From Intrasporangium_A sp039812505 (lineage in GTDB: Bacteria; Actinomycetota; Actinomycetes; Actinomycetales; Dermatophilaceae), in NCBI RefSeq assembly GCF_039812505.1, contig NZ_JBDIAQ010000002.1:15735-79734 (forward strand): 64,000 nucleotides of DNA, written 5' to 3'. This document shows positions 50,567 to 59,538 of this stretch, in pieces. The position numbers and the translations under genes were made by a program. The notes beneath the pieces are model-generated. The model did not search any database and was not told the DNA's origin. It saw nothing but the letters and a program-made list of their open reading frames with translations. Position 1 is the first letter of the stretch; each line of letters starts with the position of its first letter.

Positions 50567-50572
50567 AACCTA
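50567..50572 (-). promoter_or_regulatory. -10 of gcvT (leaderless type)
   Basis: TAGGTT six bases before ATG 50560 on the minus strand. No glycine riboswitch is visible in this 76-bp divergent region. Confidence 0.55.
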
Positions 50573-50592
50573 GCGGCCCGGACCGGTCCCGT

Positions 50593-50598
50593 TATGAT
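50593..50598 (+). promoter_or_regulatory. -10 of pepA
   Basis: TATGAT, near-consensus, 38 bases before the pepA GTG. The short leader contains GAGGGAG. Confidence 0.6.
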
Positions 50599-50636
50599 CG
50601 AGCGCGCTCACCCACCCCGGACGAGGGAGTCCACCC

Positions 50637-52109
50637 GTGGCCCACCTGACCAGCTCCAGCCACCCCGCCGCCGGTCTCGAGGCGGACGCCCTCGTCGTCA
50701 TCGTGGCCAAGGACTGCGGCCGGGCCGTGCTGGCCGACGGCCACGGGCTGCCGCCGCAGGCGACGACCCACCTCACGACGGTCATCGCCGAGCTGGAGCT
50801 GACGGGCGACCCGGGGGAGGTGACGACGGTGGCGGCCGTCCCCGAGGTCCGGGCGCCGCGCGTCGTACTGGCCGGCGCCGGCGACCTGACCGGGCCCGAC
50901 CCGGCGACCCGTGAGCACATCCGGCAGGCGGTCGGCGCGGCGGTGCGTGGGCTCGAGTCGAGGCGGCAGGTCGCCGTGGTCGTGCCGACCGGCGCCACCG
51001 ACCTGGGGGCGGCCGTGGCGGAGGGAGCCGCCCTCGGTTCCTACACGCCGGCCAAGGTCGGTGCCGACAAGTCCCCGAGGACGCAGAACGTCACCGTCCT
51101 CGGCCCGACCGACGGCCCGACCCGCAAGGCCGTCAAACGGGCCGGCGTGATCGGTTCCGCGGTGGCCTACGCCCGCGACCTGGTCAACCAACCGCCCAAC
51201 CTGCTCTACCCGGAGTCGTTCGTCGCCTCGCTCGCCGAGCGTGCCAAGGGCACCAAGGTCAAGCTCAAGAGCCTGGACCTCGGGCAGCTGCGGACCGGTG
51301 GGTTCGGGGGGATCGTCGGTGTCGGGCAGGGCTCGGTCAACGAGCCGCGCCTGGCCACGCTGGCCTACTCCCCGTCGCGGCCCAGGGCGAGCCTCGCCTT
51401 CGTCGGCAAGGGCATCACCTTCGACTCCGGTGGGCTGTGCATCAAGCCGGCCGACGGCATGCTGACGATGAAGTCCGACATGGCCGGTGCCGCCGCCGTC
51501 GCCGCGGCTGTCTTCGGCATCGCCGAGCTCGGGCTGCCGGTGGCGGTCACCGGCTATCTCGGCATCGCCGAGAACATGCCGAGCGGCACCGCGCAGCGGC
51601 CCGGCGACGTCGTGACGATGCGGGGCGGCAAGACCGTCGAGATCCTCAACACCGACGCAGAGGGGCGGATGGTCCTGGGCGACTGCCTCGCCCTGGCCGC
51701 CGAGCGGGAGCCACGGGCCATCGTCGATGTCGCGACCCTGACCGGCGCCCAGGTCATCGCCCTGGCCGACACCGCGGCCGTGATGGGCCGAGGCGACGAG
51801 TTCCGCACCCGGGTCGTGGACATCGCCGGGGCCGTGGGCGAGGCGGTCTGGCCGATGCCGCTGCCGAGCGAGCTGCGCCCCGCGCTCGAGACCCCCAACG
51901 CCGACCTGGCCCACAAGGGCGGCCGCGAGGGCGGCATGCTGACGGCCGGCATCTTCCTCGGCGAGTTCGTGCCCGAGGGCACCGACTGGGCCCATCTCGA
52001 CATCGCCGGGCCGTCCTTCAACAGCAAGGCAGCCCATGGCTACACCCCGAAGGGCGGCACCGGTTTCGGGGTGCGCACGCTGGTCGGGCTGGCCGAGTCC
52101 TACTGTTGA
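50637..52109 (+). CDS. pepA: Leucyl aminopeptidase (M17)
   Basis: Cytosolic aminopeptidase of 490 residues with two metal ions. Metal and catalytic motifs are VGKGITFDSGGLCIKPADGM, MKSDMAGAAAVAAAV and the M17 signature NTDAEGRMVLGD; DLVNQPPNLLYPE opens the catalytic domain. The N-terminal macro-like domain is present. It releases N-terminal amino acids during peptide turnover. GTG start. Equivalent to Rv2213 (pepB). It converges on the DUF5302 gene. Confidence 0.95.
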   Translation: MAHLTSSSHPAAGLEADALVVIVAKDCGRAVLADGHGLPPQATTHLTTVIAELELTGDPGEVTTVAAVPEVRAPRVVLAGAGDLTGPDPATREHIRQAVGAAVRGLESRRQVAVVVPTGATDLGAAVAEGAALGSYTPAKVGADKSPRTQNVTVLGPTDGPTRKAVKRAGVIGSAVAYARDLVNQPPNLLYPESFVASLAERAKGTKVKLKSLDLGQLRTGGFGGIVGVGQGSVNEPRLATLAYSPSRPRASLAFVGKGITFDSGGLCIKPADGMLTMKSDMAGAAAVAAAVFGIAELGLPVAVTGYLGIAENMPSGTAQRPGDVVTMRGGKTVEILNTDAEGRMVLGDCLALAAEREPRAIVDVATLTGAQVIALADTAAVMGRGDEFRTRVVDIAGAVGEAVWPMPLPSELRPALETPNADLAHKGGREGGMLTAGIFLGEFVPEGTDWAHLDIAGPSFNSKAAHGYTPKGGTGFGVRTLVGLAESYC

Positions 52110-52208
52110 CCGGCCCACCCCGGGCGCCGGCACCGTCGTCGTCACCGACGAGCCGACCCTCCGGGGCGAGCGCCGGACGTCAGGCCCGTGGGCGCCTGAG
52201 CGGCAGCG

Positions 52209-52397
52209 TCATCCGCCGGACTTGCGCCGGAACATCTGCTGCGCCTTGGCCGGACCGTGGGCCCCGTGGATCTTGGACCGGTCACCGCCTTCGGAGACGT
52301 CCTTGCCGCTGTGCGCCTGCTTCTTCTCGAGCGCCTCGCGGAACCTCGCGCGGGTCTCCTCGCTGGGACCCGCTGCGGCTCCCTCCTGCTTGGACAT
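52209..52397 (-). CDS. DUF5302 small protein
   Basis: Protein of 62 residues: ETRARFREALEKKQAHSG, then DRSKIHGAHGPAKAQQMFRRKSG, the conserved pattern of DUF5302. Hydrophilic, basic at the C-terminus, probably a small cytoplasmic or nucleic-acid-associated protein; no function is known. The ATG is preceded by GGAGGTAGGTGG. It sits alone between pepA and the next small gene, and a short TCAGGC/GCCTGA inverted repeat at 52180-52199 may terminate pepA. Confidence 0.82.
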   Translation of the reverse strand: MSKQEGAAAGPSEETRARFREALEKKQAHSGKDVSEGGDRSKIHGAHGPAKAQQMFRRKSGG

Positions 52398-52520
52398 GCC
52401 ACCTACCTCCTGCATCGACGCGACGGGACACCTCCACCCTGTCAGGTGTGGCAACCCTGCTTCCACTCCATTTGTCCGTATGCCGCCCAGTCTGCCGGTC
52501 CGCTCGCCGCCCGGGCCGGC

Positions 52521-52865
52521 TCAGGCATCACCGTGCCGTTTGCGGGTGTTCCACTCGCGCATGCGGTTCGGGTAGCCCGTCTTGTTGACGTCGTAGACGG
52601 GGATCCCGAGCCGCTCGCTCAGCTCGTAGGCCTCCTTGGCCGACCCGACGGCGCGGCGGGTCCACTCACCGTCCCACGCGATCAGCACGACCGTCGTCGA
52701 CGTGACGCTGGTGGGCGGCTCGACGTAGGCCTCCACCCCGCGGTGGCTCTGGACGAACTGGGCGAGGTACGTCTCGACGGCCCGCCGGTCGATCTCCATC
52801 TGCGGGCCGTCGGATCGCGTCGCGTCCTCTGACCGGGCGGCCTTGCGTCGCGAGAACCAACCCAT
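52521..52865 (-). CDS. Conserved hypothetical protein (114 residues)
   Basis: Small protein with a basic start (GWFSRRKAARS), then an alpha/beta body: VETYLAQFVQSHRGVEAYVEPP, TTVVLIAWDGEWTRRAVGS and ERLGIPVYDVNKTGYPNRMREW. The end resembles a conserved actinobacterial family often found next to lpdA or pepA, but I know no name or function. ATG start at 52865. It is divergent from lpdA. The 111-bp gap to DUF5302 contains one GTATGCCG octamer. Confidence 0.75.
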   Translation of the reverse strand: MGWFSRRKAARSEDATRSDGPQMEIDRRAVETYLAQFVQSHRGVEAYVEPPTSVTSTTVVLIAWDGEWTRRAVGSAKEAYELSERLGIPVYDVNKTGYPNRMREWNTRKRHGDA

Positions 52866-53023
52866 GACGGAACTTTACGACGAGTTGCTCGGCAGGTCCC
52901 GCCGCGGCTGCCTGTGACGTCGGTCCCGATCAATGACAAGATGCTCCTGCACCCGATCCCGCCCGGAACTGTGCGCGCCGCAGCCTGGACCGGACCATCC
53001 GAGCGTCACGAGGAGAGCCCTTC

Positions 53024-54403
53024 ATGTCGGCCACCACCGCGGACGACTTCGATGTCGTCATCCTGGGAGGGGGGTCGGGCGGCTACGCCTGCGCCCTGAG
53101 ATCAGCCGAGCTGGGGCTGCGTGTGGCCCTCGTCGAGAAGGCCGAGCTGGGCGGCACCTGCCTGCACCGGGGCTGCATCCCCACCAAGGCCCTGCTGCAT
53201 GCGGCCGAGGTCGCCGACACCGCCCGGGAGAGCGAGAAGTTCGGCGTCCGGACGACCTTCGAGTCGATCGACATGGCACAGGTCATGGCCTACAAGTCCG
53301 GGGTCGTGGCACGGCTCCACAAGGGCCTGCAGGGGCTCGTCACCGCGGCGAAGATCGAGTACGTCACGGGTGAGGGGCGCCTCGACGGGCCCCGCACCGT
53401 CGCGGTGGGCGACCGTCGCCTCACCGGACGGCACGTGGTGCTCGCGACCGGCAGCTACGCCCGCACCCTGCCGGGCCTGGACATCGGCGGGCGCATCATG
53501 ACGAGCGACGAGGCGCTCCGTCTCGACCACGTGCCGGCCCGGGTCGTGGTCCTCGGCGGCGGGGTGATCGGCGTCGAGTTCGCCTCGGTCTTCCGCAGCT
53601 TCGGTGCGGAGGTGACGGTGGTCGAGGCTCTCCCCCGGCTGGTCGCGGCCGAGGACGAGGCGGTCTCCAAGCAACTCGAGCGAGCGTTCCGGCGACGCAA
53701 GATCGGGGTCCGCACCGGCGCCCCCTTCGCCGCCGCCACGCAGGACGGCGACGTCGTCACGGTCCGCCTCGAGTCGGGCGACACGATCGAGGCCGACCTG
53801 CTGCTCGTCGCGGTCGGGCGCGGGCCCTCGACCGCCGGCCTCGGCTATGAGGAGGCCGGCGTAGTGGTCGAACGGGGCTTCGTCCCCACGGACGAACGGC
53901 TGAACACCAACGTCGCAGGCGTGCGCGCCGTCGGCGACATCGTCCCCGGCCTGCAGCTGGCCCATCGCGGCTTCGCCCAGGGCATCTTCGTCGCGGAGGA
54001 CATCGCCGGCCTGTCCCCGGCAGTGATCGACGAGGTCACCATCCCCCGGGTCACCTACTGCGACCCCGAGATCGCGAGCGTCGGCCTCACCGAGGCGCAG
54101 GCCCGGGACCGCCACGGCGAGGTCGCCACGTACGAGTACAACCTCGGCGGCAACGGCAAGTCCCAGATCCTCGGCACCCAGGGCTTCGTGAAGGTCGTGC
54201 GGCGGGCCGACGGCCCGGTCGTCGGCATCCACATGGTCGGGGCACGCATGGGCGAGCAGGTCGGGGAGGCACAGCTGATCGTCGGCTGGGACGCGTTCCC
54301 AGAGGACGTCGCGGCCTTCGTCCACGCCCACCCGACCCAGAACGAGTCGCTCGGCGAGGCACATCTGGCCCTGGCCGGCAAACCGCTGCACGCCCATTCG
54401 TGA
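53024..54403 (+). CDS. lpdA: Dihydrolipoyl dehydrogenase (E3)
   Basis: FAD disulphide reductase of 459 residues, standard length. The FAD motif is VVILGGGSGGYACALR, the redox-active disulphide GGTCLHRGCIPTKALL, the NAD motif VVVLGGGVIGVEFASVFRSFG, and the C-terminal HAHPTQNESLGEAHL supplies the catalytic histidine-glutamate pair. It reoxidises the lipoyl group of 2-oxo acid dehydrogenases and the glycine cleavage system. The ATG has GAGGAGA upstream. sucB follows after 32 bp, so the two are an operon. Confidence 0.96.
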   Translation: MSATTADDFDVVILGGGSGGYACALRSAELGLRVALVEKAELGGTCLHRGCIPTKALLHAAEVADTARESEKFGVRTTFESIDMAQVMAYKSGVVARLHKGLQGLVTAAKIEYVTGEGRLDGPRTVAVGDRRLTGRHVVLATGSYARTLPGLDIGGRIMTSDEALRLDHVPARVVVLGGGVIGVEFASVFRSFGAEVTVVEALPRLVAAEDEAVSKQLERAFRRRKIGVRTGAPFAAATQDGDVVTVRLESGDTIEADLLLVAVGRGPSTAGLGYEEAGVVVERGFVPTDERLNTNVAGVRAVGDIVPGLQLAHRGFAQGIFVAEDIAGLSPAVIDEVTIPRVTYCDPEIASVGLTEAQARDRHGEVATYEYNLGGNGKSQILGTQGFVKVVRRADGPVVGIHMVGARMGEQVGEAQLIVGWDAFPEDVAAFVHAHPTQNESLGEAHLALAGKPLHAHS

Positions 54404-54435
54404 GACCGCCAGAACCGGAACGAGGAGAAGAACGC

Positions 54436-56250
54436 ATGTCTGAACGCGTGACCATGCCAGCCCTGGGCGAGTCCGTCACCGAAGGCACCGTCACCCGCTG
54501 GCTGAAGGACGTGGGTGACCGGGTCGAGGTGGACGAGCCGCTGCTCGAGGTCTCGACCGACAAGGTCGACACCGAGATCCCGTCCCCCATCGGCGGCACG
54601 CTCCAGGAGATCCTGGTCCGCGAGGACGAGACCGTTCCGGTCGGCGCCGACCTCGCCGTGATCGGTGAGGGTGCCGTAGCGCCGGCCGCCGGCGGGGCAC
54701 CGGTGCAGGCTGCCCCAGCGCCCGAACCGGTCCCCGTCGAGCCGGCCCCGCCCGTGGCCCAGCCCGTTCCGGTCACCCCGCCTCCCCCGGCGCCGACGGC
54801 CTCGGCCGACGGCTCCGTGGCCGACGGCGAGACGGTCGTCATGCCGGCCCTCGGAGAGTCGGTCACCGAGGGGACCGTCACCCGCTGGCTGAAGGCCGAG
54901 GGCGACCATGTCGCGATGGACGAGCCGCTGCTCGAGGTCTCGACCGACAAGGTCGACACCGAGATCCCGTCCCCCGTCGAGGGCACGCTGGCGAAGATCC
55001 TCGTCGCCGAGGACGAGGTGGTGCCCGTCGGTGGCGACCTCGCGATCATCGGTGGTCCCGTTGCCGCAGCCCCGGCAGCCGCCCCTGTTCCTGTCCCCGC
55101 TGCCGCTCCTGCTCCGGCTGCTCCTCCTGCTCCGGCCCCCGCTCCGGCCTCCGCCGCTCCGTCGGTCCCGGCCCCGGCTGCTCCGTCGGCCCCGCCTGCC
55201 GCCGCTCCGTCGGCCCCGCCTGCCGCCGCTCCGTCGGCCCCTGCCCCCGCCGCTCCGTCGGCCCCGGCCCCCGCCGCTCCGTCGGCCCCAGCCGTCGCAG
55301 CCGCAGCCGCAAGCGAGGCCGAGGGCGGCGACTCGGCCGCCTACGTGACCCCGCTCGTGCGCAAGCTCGCGAGCCAGCACGACGTCGACCTCTCCACCCT
55401 CACCGGCACGGGGGTCGGCGGGCGGATCCGCAAGCAGGACGTCCTCGACGCGGCCCAGGCCGCTCAGGTGGCAGCGGCAGCCGCGACCACCGCCGAAGGG
55501 GCCCCGCAGGCGAGCGCCGCGCCTGCGGCGCCCCCGGTCTCACCCAAGCGCGGCACCCGCGAGACGATGTCGCGCCTGCGCAAGGTCATCGCGCAGCGCA
55601 TGGTCGAGTCCCTGCAGATCTCGGCCCAGCTGACCACCGTGGTCGAGGTCGACCTGACCCGGATCGCCCTGCTCCGCGACCGGGTGAAGGCCGACTTCGA
55701 GGCTCGCGAGGGCACGAAGCTGAGCTACCTGCCCTTCCTGGCCCTCACCGCGTGCGAGGCCCTCAAGGAGCACCCCAACCTCAACGCCAGCGTCGAGGGA
55801 CACGAGATCGTCTACCACGGCGCCGAACACCTCTCCATCGCCGTCGACACCGAGAAGGGCCTGATCGTCCCGGTCGTCAAGAACGCCGGCGACCTCAACA
55901 TCGGTGGCCTGGCGCGAGCCATCGCCGAGCTCGCCGAACGCACCCGCAGCAACCGGATCACGCCTGACGACCTCGTCGGCGGCACCTTCACCATCACGAA
56001 CACCGGCAGTCGAGGCGCACTGTTCGACACCCCGATCATCAACCAGCCACAGGTCGCGATCCTCGGCACCGGGTCCATCGTCAAGCGACCGGTCGTCGTC
56101 ACCGACGCGATGGGCGGCGAGACGATCGCGATCCGTTCGATCATGTACCTCGCGTTGTCCTACGACCACCGGGTCGTCGACGGTGCCGACGCGGCGCGGT
56201 TCCTCGCCACCATGAAGACCCGGCTCGAGGAGGGCAGCTTCGACGTCTGA
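54436..56250 (+). CDS. sucB: 2-oxo acid dehydrogenase E2 (dihydrolipoyl succinyl/acetyltransferase)
   Basis: Acyltransferase of 604 residues with two near-identical lipoyl domains (each with EVSTDKVDTEIPSP, the lysine being lipoylated), an alanine/proline linker made of six octapeptide repeats, a peripheral subunit-binding domain (VTPLVRKLASQHDVDLSTLTGTG) and a catalytic domain ending in ALSYDHRVVDG. M. tuberculosis DlaT (Rv2215) serves both pyruvate and, with other E1s, peroxide defence complexes, so the E1 partner here is not certain. It pairs with LpdA upstream, LipB and LipA downstream. Confidence 0.94.
   Translation: MSERVTMPALGESVTEGTVTRWLKDVGDRVEVDEPLLEVSTDKVDTEIPSPIGGTLQEILVREDETVPVGADLAVIGEGAVAPAAGGAPVQAAPAPEPVPVEPAPPVAQPVPVTPPPPAPTASADGSVADGETVVMPALGESVTEGTVTRWLKAEGDHVAMDEPLLEVSTDKVDTEIPSPVEGTLAKILVAEDEVVPVGGDLAIIGGPVAAAPAAAPVPVPAAAPAPAAPPAPAPAPASAAPSVPAPAAPSAPPAAAPSAPPAAAPSAPAPAAPSAPAPAAPSAPAVAAAAASEAEGGDSAAYVTPLVRKLASQHDVDLSTLTGTGVGGRIRKQDVLDAAQAAQVAAAAATTAEGAPQASAAPAAPPVSPKRGTRETMSRLRKVIAQRMVESLQISAQLTTVVEVDLTRIALLRDRVKADFEAREGTKLSYLPFLALTACEALKEHPNLNASVEGHEIVYHGAEHLSIAVDTEKGLIVPVVKNAGDLNIGGLARAIAELAERTRSNRITPDDLVGGTFTITNTGSRGALFDTPIINQPQVAILGTGSIVKRPVVVTDAMGGETIAIRSIMYLALSYDHRVVDGADAARFLATMKTRLEEGSFDV
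55156..55299 (+). repeat. Six 24-bp repeats in the sucB linker
   Basis: Six consecutive 24-bp units beginning GCTCCGTCGG (55156, 55180, 55204, 55228, 55252, 55276); units two and three are identical. They encode an APSAPxxx octapeptide that forms the flexible swinging-arm linker. Confidence 0.9.
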
Positions 56251-56269
56251 GACCGGACCGGCCGGCAGG

Positions 56270-57169
56270 TGCGTCGCCGTCGCCGGGTCCTCCGGCCTGA
56301 TCGGCACCGCACTGCGCCGTCACCTGCGCAACCGTGGTGACGAGGTCGTCCGGCTCGTCCGCCGCCCCGCCGCCGCCCCCGACGAGCGGCGGTGGGACCC
56401 GGCATCCGGCCACCTCCCGGTGGAGGCCCTCGAGGGGGTCGACGCAGTGGTCAACCTGGCCGGCGTCGGGATCAACGCCCACCGCTGGACCACGGCCCAC
56501 AAGGCGGCGATCGAGCGCTCTCGCGTCGAGGCGACGACGACGATCGCCCGGGCCCTGGCACGGCGACAGGAGCAGACGGGCGGCAGGATCCGCCTGGTCA
56601 ACGCCTCGGCCGTCGGGTTCTACGGCGACCGGGGCGAGCAGGCGCTCACCGAGGCCAGCCCGCCGGGCACGGACTTCCTCGCCGGGGTGGTGACGCGCTG
56701 GGAGGCCGCCACCGGGCCGGCCACCGCAGCCGGCGTCCCGGTGGCGCTGGTGCGCAGCGGCCTGGTGATGGCGCCGAAGGGCGGTGCCTTCGGACCACTG
56801 CTTCGGTTGACCCGGCTGGGACTGGCGGGGCCGCTGGGCTCCGGGTGGCAGTGGTGGCCCTGGATCACCATTCACGACGAGGTGCGCGCGATCACCCACC
56901 TGGTCGACCACCCCGAGGTGACCGGCCCGGTCAACGCGGCCGCCCCCGAGCCGCACCGACAGCGCGAGGTCGCCCGGGCCCTTGGCCACGCACTGCACCG
57001 GCCCGCGCTCGTGCCCACGCCCAGACTCGCCCTGCGCCTGGCCATCGGCGAGTTCGCCGACCGGGTGCTGGACAGCCAGCTCGTCGAGCCGCACCGGCTG
57101 CTCGCCGGCGGCTTCACGTTCGAGCACCCGGACCTGGTGTCGGCGGTCAGCTGGCTCGTGGGTCGGTGA
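56270..57169 (+). CDS. TIGR01777-type NAD-dependent epimerase, start codon missing
   Basis: Short-chain dehydrogenase-fold protein of about 299 residues. The Rossmann motif VAVAGSSGLIGTALRRHL, then VDAVVNLAGVGI, INASAVGFYGDRG-like sequence and a C-terminal DUF1731 part (HRLLAGGFTFEHPDLVSAVSWL) match the TIGR01777 family, corresponding to Rv2216. No ATG, GTG or TTG is in frame between the preceding stop (56213) and GTG 56420, which would cut off the Rossmann motif. A GTG at 56269 is one base out of frame. So either a one-base indel after the start codon or unusual initiation. Coordinates mark the homologous region. Confidence 0.72.
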   Translation, partial: CVAVAGSSGLIGTALRRHLRNRGDEVVRLVRRPAAAPDERRWDPASGHLPVEALEGVDAVVNLAGVGINAHRWTTAHKAAIERSRVEATTTIARALARRQEQTGGRIRLVNASAVGFYGDRGEQALTEASPPGTDFLAGVVTRWEAATGPATAAGVPVALVRSGLVMAPKGGAFGPLLRLTRLGLAGPLGSGWQWWPWITIHDEVRAITHLVDHPEVTGPVNAAAPEPHRQREVARALGHALHRPALVPTPRLALRLAIGEFADRVLDSQLVEPHRLLAGGFTFEHPDLVSAVSWLVGR

Positions 57170-58685
57170 TCGACTCGATCCGCCAGCCGGCACCGGTACG
57201 GACGAGGTCGAAGTCGAGCGGCCGGCCCGGGTCGGCGCCCTTCGGGACGGAGCGACCCTGCCCGTCGACCACCCGGTAGGGCGCGACCGCGACGCGGGCG
57301 CGGACCACTCGCTGCGGCGCGGGGCGGGGCAGGAAGCCGGCCTCGACGACGGTCATCCGCAGCCCGGCATAGTGTTGGCGACCGCTGCGCAGGTCGGCGA
57401 TGACGGCAGCGTCGGCCTGCCACGACGGCGACCGAGGCCGATGCACGTCGGCGAGCGAGCCCGTCTCGCGAGCCACCAGCGCCGCGACCCGCCGGTCAGT
57501 GAGTCCCTGCAGGAGCGTGCGGGCATCCGGCTGCCGCACCCGGGTCGAGGGCGAGGCGGACGGCGGGCGGGGCGGGGGCGTCGCGCTCACCACTGGCGCC
57601 ACCCGGCCGGACAGCGGGGTCGGGCCCACCGGGACCGGGTCCGATGACGCTCGTGCTCCGGGGACGAGGTCGGATGACGCACGTGCTCCGGGGACGAGGC
57701 CCAGATGGGCGAGCCAGCCGAACCCGACTGCGAGCCCCGCGACTGCCACGAGCACGGCCAGGCGGCGCCACCACCGGGACGGTCGGATGTACGCCCGCCG
57801 GAACCACGGACGGGCCGGCTCCGCTGCCGGTGCGGCCAGCCCGGCCGCCTCGGCCCGGATCCGGTGGGTCAGCGCCGAGGCCTGGTCCGCGCCGACCACG
57901 ACCTCGACGGGCTCGGCGGCGGCCGCCTCGTAGAACAGGGCCGGCAGCACCTGGGCGGCGGGCCTGGCCTGCGGCTCGGGGTCGACGCACCGGCCGACGA
58001 CGGTGGCGAGCTCAGGGCCCAGGTGGCTTCGGAGCGTCTCGTCCGACAGGCGCTGGAACGTGTCCGGGGCGCCGTTGCCCGTGAGACAGAACCAGGCGAG
58101 CGCGCCGAGTGAGAACACGTCGCCCGCCTCGCCCGGCCGAGCGCCCGAACGCACCTCCGGGGCGACGAAGCCGGGGGTGCCGACCACGGCGCCCGCCCCG
58201 GTGCCGGCGAGCCGGGCCGCGCCCAGGTCTGCCAACAGGGGGCGGCCGTCGGCCGTGAGCATGACGTTGCCCGGCGAGATGTCGCCGTGCGTGGCCCCGG
58301 CGCCATGCAGGCAGGCCACCGCCTGCGCGATCGGGGTCAGGACGGTGACCGCCTCTCCGGGACTCAGCCGGCCACGACTCGCGACCAGCGACTCGAGGCT
58401 GGCCCCGACGACGAGGTCGAAGACATGCGCCACCCGGCCGTCGTCGAGCGGGACCACGTCGCGCAGGGCGACGAGGTGGTCGTGCCGGACGGCCATGAGC
58501 ACGTGCCGCTCGATCTCGGCCTCGCGCACCGCCACCGGGTCGGCCTCGGCCCGCGGCACCTTCACCGCGACCGAGTGCCCCGCCGCGTCCACGGCCGCCC
58601 AGACGGTGCTGGTGGAACCCGCGCCGATGACGTGGAGCAGGCGGTGCCCGGGCACCTCGGGCCGGTCGGTGCAGTGCTCGTCCAC
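57147..58685 (-). CDS. Membrane Ser/Thr kinase-like protein
   Basis: Protein of 512 residues. The kinase domain (about 15-270) has the G-loop IGAGSTSTVW, VAVKVP lysine, HGDISPGNVML (HRD replaced by HGD, catalytic Asp and Asn kept) and DLG for DFG. It therefore may be active but is a non-RD kinase. One transmembrane helix (LAVLVAVAGLAVGFGWLAHL) leads to an external domain without PASTA repeats, containing a duplicated LVPGARASSD and ending in a DUF4878-like or NTF2-like fold (VVRARVAVAPYRVV). GTG start. Its 3' end overlaps the TIGR01777 gene by 23 bp. Confidence 0.85.
   Translation of the reverse strand: MDEHCTDRPEVPGHRLLHVIGAGSTSTVWAAVDAAGHSVAVKVPRAEADPVAVREAEIERHVLMAVRHDHLVALRDVVPLDDGRVAHVFDLVVGASLESLVASRGRLSPGEAVTVLTPIAQAVACLHGAGATHGDISPGNVMLTADGRPLLADLGAARLAGTGAGAVVGTPGFVAPEVRSGARPGEAGDVFSLGALAWFCLTGNGAPDTFQRLSDETLRSHLGPELATVVGRCVDPEPQARPAAQVLPALFYEAAAAEPVEVVVGADQASALTHRIRAEAAGLAAPAAEPARPWFRRAYIRPSRWWRRLAVLVAVAGLAVGFGWLAHLGLVPGARASSDLVPGARASSDPVPVGPTPLSGRVAPVVSATPPPRPPSASPSTRVRQPDARTLLQGLTDRRVAALVARETGSLADVHRPRSPSWQADAAVIADLRSGRQHYAGLRMTVVEAGFLPRPAPQRVVRARVAVAPYRVVDGQGRSVPKGADPGRPLDFDLVRTGAGWRIESITDPRAS
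57641..57700 (-). repeat. 30-bp tandem duplication in the kinase gene
   Basis: Two 30-bp units (57641-57670 and 57671-57700) differing at three bases encode the repeated decapeptide LVPGARASSD just outside the membrane helix. Confidence 0.9.
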
Positions 58686-58816
58686 GCCCCTATCGTGGCA
58701 AGTCCGCCGGGTCGGCGTCGGCCGTCGTCCACAGGGCGCGACCGGGCGCTCGCGGCGGCACGCGAGCGGAACGACGGCGGGCCGGCGGCTCGACCGGCGC
58801 GACCGGGTGGTCGGCG

Positions 58817-58822
58817 TACCCT
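58817..58822 (+). promoter_or_regulatory. -10 of lipB (leaderless type)
   Basis: TACCCT seven bases before the lipB ATG. Confidence 0.55.
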
Positions 58823-58829
58823 GAGCGCC

Positions 58830-59489
58830 ATGCGCTTCGTGCACCTGGGCCTGGACCCCGACTTCGTCGACTACCGGCGGGCCTGGGAGATCCAGCGACA
58901 GACGCACGCCAGGGTCGCCGACGGCGCGGAGCCCGACACCGTCTACCTGCTGGAGCACGCCCCGGTCTACACGGCCGGCAAGCGGACCGAGCCGCACGAG
59001 CGGCCCAAGGACGGCACCCCGGTCATCGATGTCGACCGGGGCGGCAAGATCACCTGGCACGGGCCGGGCCAGATCACCGGGTACCCGATCATCCGGCTGC
59101 CGGCACCCATCGACGTTATCGGCTACGTCCGGGCGCTGGAGGAGATGATGATCCGGGTCTGCGCGGACTTCGCCGTGCCGGCCGGGCGGACCGAGGGCCA
59201 GAGCGGCGCGTGGATCGCCGCGGACGACCGCGGCCCCCGACGCAAGATCGGAGCCATCGGCATCCGGGTGAGCCGTCAGGTCGCGATGCACGGCTTCGCC
59301 TTCAACTGCGACCCGGACCTGTCGTGGGGCGAGGTCATCATCCCCTGCGGCATCGTCGGTGCGGGGGTCACCTCGCTGTCCCGTGAGCTCGGCCGTGACG
59401 TGCGGGTGACCGAGGTGCTGCCCCATGTCGAGAAGCACCTCGCGGACATCCTGCCGGAGCTCCGGCCGAGTCGGCGCGTCCCCTCCTGA
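58830..59489 (+). CDS. lipB: Octanoyl-ACP:protein octanoyltransferase
   Basis: Enzyme of 219 residues that moves octanoate from acyl carrier protein to lipoyl domains. Family motifs are VYLLEHAPVYTAGKRTE, RGGKITWHGPGQITGYPI, GRTEGQSGAWI, RKIGAIGIRVSRQVAMHGFAFN and IIPCGIVGAGVTSL with the catalytic cysteine and lysine. The ATG suits a leaderless message. In M. tuberculosis lipA follows directly (Rv2217-Rv2218); here an ABC transporter pair lies between them. Confidence 0.96.
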   Translation: MRFVHLGLDPDFVDYRRAWEIQRQTHARVADGAEPDTVYLLEHAPVYTAGKRTEPHERPKDGTPVIDVDRGGKITWHGPGQITGYPIIRLPAPIDVIGYVRALEEMMIRVCADFAVPAGRTEGQSGAWIAADDRGPRRKIGAIGIRVSRQVAMHGFAFNCDPDLSWGEVIIPCGIVGAGVTSLSRELGRDVRVTEVLPHVEKHLADILPELRPSRRVPS

Positions 59490-59505
59490 CGCGGCCACGT
59501 CTCAT

Positions 59506-59511
59506 TACGCT
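59506..59511 (+). promoter_or_regulatory. -10 of the ABC transporter pair
   Basis: TACGCT 27 bases before ATG 59539. The short leader carries GGGGGAG. Confidence 0.45.
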
Positions 59512-59538
59512 GACGCCATCACCGGAGAGCGGGGGAGC

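Noticed and set aside
56248..56280. Programmed frameshift joining sucB to the TIGR01777 gene as the main explanation
   Set aside because: No slippery heptamer or stimulatory structure is evident; kept only as one option among several.
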